From contig JAHGAU010000007.1 in assembly GCA_019925105.1 (NCBI GenBank), positions 1,302,001 to 1,366,000 of the forward strand: a stretch of DNA of 64,000 nucleotides. The letters are read 5' to 3'. The translations under genes were made by a program, and so were the position numbers. The notes beneath the pieces are model-generated. The model had not been told where the DNA came from. It ran no database searches and saw nothing but the letters and a program-made list of their open reading frames with translations. The stretch comes from Niebla homalea (Eukaryota; Ascomycota; Lecanoromycetes; Lecanorales; Ramalinaceae). Positions 57,111 through 64,000 of this stretch are shown piece after piece. Numbering within the stretch: the stretch's first letter is position 1; each line of letters opens with the position of its first letter.

Positions 57111-59237
57111 ATGGGTCCTCAGGGCTACTTCAAGAGCCATCTATCTATCTGCGCCATCCTTCTCTCCACCAGCGCATCCGCTTTCTACCTCCCGGGCGTT
57201 GCACCAACGACCTACAAAGAGAACGATAAGGTCCCGCTCTACGTGAACCACCTCACTCCCGCCCTCTCAGACAAGGACTCCCAATTACATTCTGTCCTCT
57301 CTTACGAATACTATCATGATGCCTTTCACTTTTGTAGACCGGAAGGGGGTTACAAGGACGTCTCGGAGTCGCTCGGCAGCATCCTGTTCGGCGACAGGAT
57401 ATCCACCTCCCCCTTCGAATTGAACATGATGCAGAATGAGACTTGCAAGACGTTATGCGAAGAGCAGAAGATTGATCGGAGGAGCGCCAAGTTCGTGAAT
57501 CGGAGGATATGGCAGAATTACAACCTGAATTGGCTGATCGATGGCCTGCCTGCCGGTCAACCCTACACCGATCCATCCACCAATACTGATTTCACCCTCC
57601 GGGGCTTTCCATTGGGCAAGGTTGATAAGGAGCAAAAGGCCGTCCTCAACAACCATTTCGATATTGTTATTGATTACCATGATGCTGGGAAGGGACAATA
57701 CCGAGTAGTTGGCGTCCTCGTCGTTCCCTCTTCGAGAGCAGACTCGGCTCGCAATTGCGGCAACAGTAACGCGGAAAAGACTCTTACGCTGAGCGAAGAG
57801 GAGGAGAATCCCGTGACTTGGACTTATGGGGTTTATTGGAGGCCTTCGAGCACTGCTTGGGCCGTTCGATGGGACAGCTATCTCCACGTCTTTGATCCCA
57901 AGATCCACTGGTTTTCCTTGATCAATTCGTCCGTCATTGTCGTCTTCCTTTGCGGTAAGCTATCCTACACTCTCAATTGATTACTTGGCCATAATTTCCG
58001 TCAACAGGCATGGTCGGTGCGATCCTGATCCGCGCCCTCAAAAAGGACATTGCACGGTATAACAAATTGGAGTCCTTCGCCCTCGATGATCTATCCGGCA
58101 GCAATGGTCATGCAGAAGATGATGTCCAGGAGGATTCTGGATGGAAGCTTGTCCACGGAGATGTCTTCAGGACCCCCAAGAACCCCTTACTTCTAAGTGT
58201 CTTCCTCGGGACTGGATCTCAACTTTTCGTCATGGTGGGCACGACAATTACATTCGCCTTGCTCGGCTTCCTGTCGCCGTCGAACCGAGGCTCTCTCGGC
58301 ACGGTCATGGTCTTGTTATACACCATCTTTGGCTTCATTGGAGGCTATGTGTCGGCGCGCGTCTACAAGACCTTTGGAGGTGAAGCTTGGAAGCGCAACA
58401 TCGCGTTGACGCCCACCCTTGTTCCCGGCATTGTCTTTGCGACATTCTTCCTGCTCAACCTGTTCCTGTGGGCGAAGCAGTCGAGTGGGGCGGTGCCATT
58501 CACCACAATGCTTGTTATCCTCGGTATCTGGTTTGTCATTAGTGTGCCTCTGAGCTTTGCTGGCAGCTGGATGGGATTCAGGCATGCTGTAAGCCATCCC
58601 TTTTCACCCTCCTAGGATCATCGTCAGCCTGTACTAACAGTCATTCCTCAGCCCGTCAACCCGCCCGTCCGCGTCAACCAAATCCCCCGCCAGATCCCCC
58701 CCTCCACCACCTACCTTCGGCCATTCCCCTCCATGGCCCTGGTCGGCATCCTCCCCTTTGGCGCCATCTTTGTGGAGCTCTACTTCATCATGAACAACAT
58801 GTGGTTCGGCAAGGTGTACTACATGTTCGGCTTCCTCTTCCTCTGCTACGCCATCATGATCATCACCACCTCAGCCGTCACCGTCTTGCTGGTCTATTTC
58901 CTACTCTGCGCCGAGAACTACCACTGGCAGTGGCGGGCTTTCTGCACGGCGGGCGCGAGCGCAGGCTACGTGTTCGCGAACGCGTTGCTCTACTGGATCA
59001 GTAAATTGACATTTGGGAGCATCACGAGTGGGGTCTTGTACGTGGGGTATAGTCTGTTGGTCAGCTTCTTGTTCTTTATTCTGACGGGTATGTCGTCCCC
59101 TATCCCTCGAAAGTCGCTCCTGCGTAGCGGTCCCTCGGCCCCGGATGCTGACTTGGGTGCAACGAACAGGGACGATTGGCTTCTTCAGCGCCTGGTTGTT
59201 TGTGCAACGGATTTACTCGTCCATCAAGATCGATTAA
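57111..59237 (+). CDS. transmembrane 9 superfamily protein (TMN2/EMP70 family)
   Basis: Exons 57111-57954, 58008-58588, 58652-59087 and 59170-59237 encode 642 residues, a normal length for the family. A signal peptide (about 1-24, ending SASAFYLPG) precedes a lumenal domain with FYLPGVAP, SYEYYHDAFHFC and YNLNWLIDGLPAG. Nine membrane helices follow, starting at WFSLINSSVIVVFLCGMVG, with DVFRTPKNPLLLSVFLGTGSQL between the first and second. The C-terminus ends SSIKID, a KxD/E signal for Golgi retention and COPI binding in this family. Nonaspanins act in endosome/Golgi sorting, adhesion and metal homeostasis. The four junctions agree in phase; the last exon codes only for the terminal 22 residues. 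Confidence 0.93.
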
Positions 59238-60033
59238 GGAGGGTGGTCCACGGAACGGCGGACATGAGAGCAGGTGGCACAAATGTCATGACCATTTTTT
59301 TGCATGGCGTTCCACAAAAAAGGCTTGTAGATTTAGAATCCACGAATCTTAAAAAAACTATCTCGGAAACACTTTCTCGGGTTTAACTTATGGAAGAGGA
59401 ACAAGACTGTCTCCCAGACATGAAGAGCCACAGATTTCCATCGCCATCAGGTGCAATAGGACACAAGCCCCGCTTGTCTTTACGAAGAAGTGACATGTTG
59501 AACATGTTGAAATATTGGGATATAATCAATCCACTTGTGGTTTCTCCACCTCACAGCAACCTTGGCTCAATCCAATTTACGATCCGGCGTATGTCTGGCA
59601 AGAATGATGTTTGCAACACGAAACTATCTTGTAAATACATGCCTCGCGGAATTCGTCGTTGAAGTGGGCTTAGCCGACGAGACTAATTGTTGATGTAAGC
59701 TTGGCCAACGATGCAAGAAGAAGTCCTGGTGGACTTGGCTCTACATTTACAAGAATCTTGGCTGAATCCAGCTTACGATCTGGTAGTATCTGTAAGATAG
59801 GTGGATCAATACGGAATGTGTGTTCAAATACTTGCCTCACGAATCGATGAACCTGATCAAAGTCAGATTGGTCATTTGAAGTGTTGTATCTGGTGAGGCT
59901 TGCATGTCCCAGCTCATTGAATGTATGTCAACAATGTGCGGGAGTCATGCTTGTTTCACTACACCGCTCGATTCTATGTATCTCATGAAACATTGTGGCT
60001 CGTCCAGCAGGTCCCGGTGTTCGACATATTTGA
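59238..60033. other. intergenic with a diverged duplication
   Basis: 796 nt lie between the TMN2 stop and the remains of the HET gene. The notable content is the imperfect direct repeat in the next entry. No intact ORF of note was seen. Confidence 0.5.
59561..59855. repeat. diverged tandem duplication, about 100 bp, offset 196
   Basis: A segment starting CTTGGCTCAATCCA at 59561 recurs at 59757 as CTTGGCTGAATCCA. Similarity continues through TTTACGATC/CTTACGATC and later AAATACATGCCTCGCG / AAATACTTGCCTCACG. Copy 1 spans about 59561-59655 and copy 2 about 59757-59850, with substitutions and small indels. The start of both copies reads WLNP-YD in one frame, so a coding origin is possible. Confidence 0.6.
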
Positions 60034-62481
60034 TCAAAATAGGCATAGTAATCCCGCTCCACTCCACACGAGTTGGATAAACTCCTTGGGACTAGTCAGT
60101 TCCACGCAGTCTCCGTGGACTCTGCCAATCGTCAGACGCTCCGACAAGCCGCTGTCAGGCAGTCGCTTGATCAGCATCACATTGAAGAGGCCGTCATGTT
60201 CATATGCGTCCACCTGGGGTGACTCCTTGTACCACTCAATGGCATTTGGGTCCCTAGAGAGACAGATGAGCTCAACTTCTTTGTCTAGGACGTCGTTCAA
60301 TCCGGAGACGTGCCATACGGCACCGACCCGGGAATGAGCTTGGTCGAGCAGATAAGCGCTTCCCCCCTTCCTTATACAGACGGGGATGTTGAGGCTCGAA
60401 CACAACGAATTTGGCACTGAGAATCAGCTTTATGCAGATGGCATGGAACTGCAAGATAGCCGGTCCATCTGTCGTCTTCGAGTGGTCGCTGTTGACCAGG
60501 CGTGCCCGATAAGCTAAATTGCGGGTCATCGATCTCGCCCATGAGAGGCTGTTGGCAATTTCCTCCATGGTGGAGGTGGCGGACGGCATATATGGGGATC
60601 TTGGATTCAGATTGACTGTCCCAGGTTCCTGTTCAGAGTCTTGAGAGAACCTTATTACCTTCCGAGGCTTTTTGCTTGCTCGGATTTCGAAACGAGAAAT
60701 GAGTGATTGTAGGTTAAAAGCGCCAGAGGAATAGGCCACAGCGCCCTGCCAGGCTGACCACGCACATGTTGGTATCTACGCTGCAAGCATCCCATGGGGC
60801 GCCACTAGAGAGAAGCGTCGATAACATCTTCAACTAGTCCGTTCGACATCTTCCATGCAGCAAGGGTGTGAAAGAAGGAGTCCATACCACGAAAGGCTGC
60901 CAGCATGTCTGTTGGGAACGTCATTTTCCGGGTGGTATACGATTCTACTACTCTCACGTAGTGAAGAAAGGAGTACGGCCAATGATCGCTGACATCCCGA
61001 CCGTATGGAAGGTACGCATTTCGCCAAGGCGAGACCGTCTTAGCTTTGATCTTATTCAGCGTTGAAATGGGGATCTCGGCAACCAGGTCTTCCGAAAATA
61101 CGTCTTGAGCACACTCAAACCGGACCTGATCGTGTGCGAAGAAAATCGTAGCCAAGGAAAGCTCCGCTTCTTGCAGAGTCCAGGCTCTGGTCCTCCAGGT
61201 CGTCTTCTCTGCAATTCTTTCGATGCTCGGCATAGCCGCGAGCATTCGCAAGCCTCCTACGTTGCGAACCAACTGCTCTGAAGAAACAATGTCAGCACTG
61301 CTTTCGGGATGACATCTGGTCAATGGCATGTTGCAATTTCTTCCATCCAATGCAACGAGAGAGGCTGTTGCCTCGGAGAATATGTGACCCATCTGCTCTA
61401 TCTGGATAAGTTTGTCTTGTGGGTCATCTTGTACTATGCAGAGCTGGTCGACCCACAGAAGATAGCCATCTGCACCGGCTTCCTCTTCATGGAGATGGAT
61501 TGCCTTTACCAATTCTATGGCGTCTTGTATGACGCGTGGAAGCAATGACCAGACGGACTGCAAAGCTCCATGTTTAAAAAGGCCAGATCTGGTATCCTTT
61601 TTCAATAGCAGGCCATTCTGACCGCCCCATACATAGCTGAGTGTCAGATATTGCCAAGAACCGAGAACATGCCACTGGACTCCAACCCAAGGGAATCAGT
61701 CGACGCTCTTCAGGATAATAAAGACGAAGCGAAACAGCAACCCAAGTTTGCGGCAAGTCATGATTGAACGAAATATCGCAAGTTGCATATACGACGCACC
61801 TTTGTTAAACACATTCTTTTGGTATCAATGAAGGTCAAGCTTCGGGGTCCAAGTAATTTATCGCGGCTCGTTGCAAACCTCGCGCTTTCGCAGACATGAT
61901 GATGATTTTTGCACGTTGCAATCCAAGAATGAATGAGGCTTGGAGACACATGGTTTCCAACCAGACGCCCATGATACATTGGGTGCTGACCCAAAAGATA
62001 AGCGTCATCTGCCAAAAGACGAATAGGTAGTTGGCTGTCCTTTTTTCCCATAGCTCCTCCCGGAGATTTCGTCGGTGCTAATCTCGATGCCACAAACCTG
62101 CTGCATCTCATCACGAATATTCCTGTAATACGCAACCATTGATTTCCGGATTATCACAGAAACGAGTTGGCTGCTCTCCTGGAGCAAGTGACTTCGGGAG
62201 TCCCAGAACACCTCTGGGTCATACTTTCGAAGGCTCCAAACGATCAAATGACAGAAGTCGCACGTGTCGGACCGCTGGAGTATCTCCTTTACAGTGCCCA
62301 ATGACTCAGCATTCGTATCCCACCATGGTTCAACAGCATACTCGGGCATTTGTAGACGCTCAGTATTGATAAAGTATTGTCGTAGGTCTAAAGCTGCACA
62401 TACTGTACAGAGGGCACCTGGGCTCGTAGCTGTTTGAGAGACCAGTACTTTTGGTAAGCAAGAGTAATTCTTAGGTCCAAG
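60034..62481 (-). pseudogene. decayed HET-domain (heterokaryon incompatibility) gene
   Basis: HET proteins trigger incompatibility or cell-death responses in filamentous fungi. The gene reads from about 62481 (ATG at 62349; no ATG further upstream in frame) with LCTVCAALDLRQYF and CDFCHLI. An intron (61799-61675, GTGCGT donor) joins MCLTK to WHVLGSW. The HET domain is complete: LTLSYVWGG, VIQDAIELVKAI, YLLWVDQLCIVQDD, and RAWTLQEAELS. Four lesions are visible. The frame changes at an A6 run (62041-62046, T on plus). A TAG stop lies at 60807-60805 where the family reads LW. The frame changes near 60775-60778, before AWSAWQGAVAYSSG. A further frame change lies within about 60355-60420, near a G6 run. 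Remnants then continue (LLDQAHSRVGAVWHV) to 60034. A pseudogene is the simplest reading; part of it may be sequencing error. Confidence 0.85.
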
Positions 62482-63012
62482 CTAATCGTCATCAGCATCA
62501 TCATCAGCCATATATTGTGCTATCATGAGGGGTTGACCTCTGGATGAAAAGATTCCTGAGGCCTGAACACGTAAGAGCCTTTCAGGATAATTGTGTTTTG
62601 ATGACAAGGTCCCCTTGCGAATGCATCCTGAGGAAGCGGTTTGGTGGAAGCTGGGCTCTAACCGCCCTGCCAAACAACTTTCATAGGGTCAAAGCAAGAG
62701 CGACACGTGCAGGGTAGACAGATAGCCCGTCAGTGTTGCAATCCTTTTTCTCACTACCATCGACGTCGCTAAGACGCGTTTGTTCTTGGCATCATCTAGC
62801 TCAAGTAGGTACTCAATACCAAGGAAAAGCGTTGACGCTAAGGTAGGCTACTCATGCAAGGCAGCGGGTTCGCCCGGCCGATCGGCTGTAGCATTGCGTC
62901 ATACCGTTGTGCGCTCGGAAAGCTTGCAGTGACAGCAGTGGAAGCTTCAATCATTTCTTCAGAGGGTCTTAATCCTCTTCATCTGTCCTCGGACTTGTAG
63001 ACAGTGATAATA
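62482..63012. other. divergent region between HET pseudogene and monooxygenase
   Basis: About 530 nt hold a 63-codon minus-strand ORF (62673-62482) ending in an Asp-rich tail, directly upstream of the HET remnant. It might be a lost first exon, but no phased splice was found. Otherwise nothing was seen. Confidence 0.4.
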
Positions 63013-64000
63013 ATGGACTTTCACCCAATCCTCTACTTCTACTCGGTCATCCAATGGGTCCTTGACAAGCTGCTCTCTCCTACACCTCCGCCGCCCCACG
63101 CCCATCTGGGACGACCTCGGATCGCGGTCATTGGGGCTGGCTTGACCGGAGTGTCGGCTGCTTCTCACTGCGTTGGTCATGGCTTCGATGTCACCATCTT
63201 TGAAGCCGGAGATCGAAAGAACCTGGGTGGCATCTGGAGCGTAAGCACAGCAGATGCCACATAGGGACAGCAGCTAATCATTGCACAGCGCGTGAATAAT
63301 ACATCAGGGCTACAAATACACAGTATTATGTACAGGTTCCACCCCTCGGTTCGTTGGAGCAGCGGCTACCCTGATCGCCAAGCCATTGTATCGCAAATCA
63401 CCCAGCTTTGGAGACGTTATGGCTTGCAAGAGCGCACCAAATTCAATACTCGTGTGACCTCCGTCTCGCAAAATCAAAAGGGCCGCTGGATTGTCAATGG
63501 CAATTATGCTGACCAATACGACGGTATTTTGGCGGCGGTAGGGTCTTGTGGTGACCCCAAGATGCCCCACATCTCAGGCCAAGAGTCTTTCAAAGGTGAA
63601 GTCTATCACTCTTCCAAGCTCGATGGGAAGACTGCCAAGGACAAGAAGGTACTCATAGTCGGTGGAGGTGCATCGGCAGTCGAGGCTTTGGAGTTTGTTG
63701 TCCACACTGGCGCCAAGATGACTTCGGTCCTGGCTCGCTCTGAGAAATGGATCATCCCTCGCAATGCTTTCATAGACAGCCTACTTGCCTTCAACATCTT
63801 TGGACAAGAGACAATCTTCTCATGGATTCCGGAGTCTCTACTACGAATCTTCTTTTACCGCGACCTGGCCGACCTAGCTCCTGCTTCTGAAGGCTTGTTC
63901 ACGGAGACCCCCATGGTCAATTCCGATATCTTCCATCAGATTCGGAATCACAACGCGGAATGGCTTCGAGGTGACATTCTAGGTTTCACTGAAAACGGTA
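63013..64000 (+). CDS. flavin-containing monooxygenase, 3'-partial
   Basis: Exons 63013-63240 and 63289 to beyond 64000 (intron 48 nt) are open to the window edge, giving at least 313 residues. After a hydrophobic N-terminus (about 1-20, possible membrane anchor) the FAD-binding Rossmann motif GAGLTG appears in IAVIGAGLTGVSAASHC, followed by the acidic end of the beta-strand (TIFEAGD) and GGIWS. The signature FKGEVYHSS corresponds to FxGxxxHS of FMO/BVMO enzymes. The second dinucleotide-binding site is GGGASAVEAL (NADPH). Such enzymes use NADPH and O2 to hydroxylate N, S or C atoms or perform Baeyer-Villiger oxidation; they are common in fungal secondary metabolism. The start ATG at 63013 is the first in frame. 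The neighbourhood beyond the right edge would decide the context. Confidence 0.85.

Noticed and set aside
62482..62673. 63-codon ORF as first exon of the HET gene
   Set aside because: It ends in TAG just before the HET frame opens, and no GT-AG pair joins the two in phase; left as unassigned.
1..64000. CRISPR arrays, operons, ribosome binding sites, intact transposons
   Set aside because: The genome is fungal with spliceosomal introns; no direct-repeat arrays, transposase-like frames or long terminal repeats were seen.

Overview
The window is nuclear DNA of a filamentous ascomycete (Pezizomycotina). Gene density is about one per 2.8 kb, and genes carry many short GT-AG introns, mostly 46-70 nt. 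The proteins include fungal signatures: Rav1, Nma111, HymA, a HET-domain protein and a KilA-N/Xbp1-type regulator. I cannot narrow it below that rank. No tRNA, rRNA, CRISPR array or intact transposon was seen. I rebuilt exon-intron structures by hand from splice sites, reading phase and family conservation. Nearly every spliced CDS closes in frame, which is the main check on these models.

Layout. 0-24 kb: RAV1 (5' end outside the window), an OPT-family transporter, NMA111, a cytochrome b561, the Mo25 homologue hymA (one frame break), a PRMT3-type arginine methyltransferase, a Snf11-like SWI/SNF subunit, HIS5 (two frame breaks) and a large J-domain protein. 24-36.5 kb: an FSH-type serine hydrolase, an INCENP/Sli15 homologue, a CCCH zinc-finger protein, a reticulon and a KilA-N transcription factor. 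36.5-40.6 kb: 4.1 kb without a supportable gene, upstream of the KilA-N gene. 40.6-46 kb: TOP2. 46-50 kb: an MFS exporter and a TOXD-like medium-chain reductase in the same orientation. 51-59.2 kb: a TBC Rab-GAP, MED4, neuronal calcium sensor NCS1 and a TMN2/EMP70 protein. 59.2-64 kb: a more accessory-looking end with a diverged tandem duplication, a decayed HET-domain gene and the 5' part of a flavin monooxygenase.

The genes do not form one pathway. Some share cell biology. RAV1, the reticulon, the TBC protein, NCS1 and TMN2 act in endomembrane traffic or V-ATPase assembly. TOP2 and INCENP act in chromosome segregation. MED4 and the Snf11-like protein act in transcription.

The most useful observations are: frame breaks in hymA, HIS5 and the HET gene, several of them at homopolymers; a possible mitochondrial presequence encoded in frame upstream of NMA111; a PRMT3 homologue whose zinc-finger cysteines are serines; a perfect palindrome with forkhead-like cores plus an ACGCG core upstream of TOP2; a perfect Gcn4/CpcA site upstream of HIS5; and the long empty stretch upstream of the KilA-N regulator. 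I did not find a clearly new multi-gene system.
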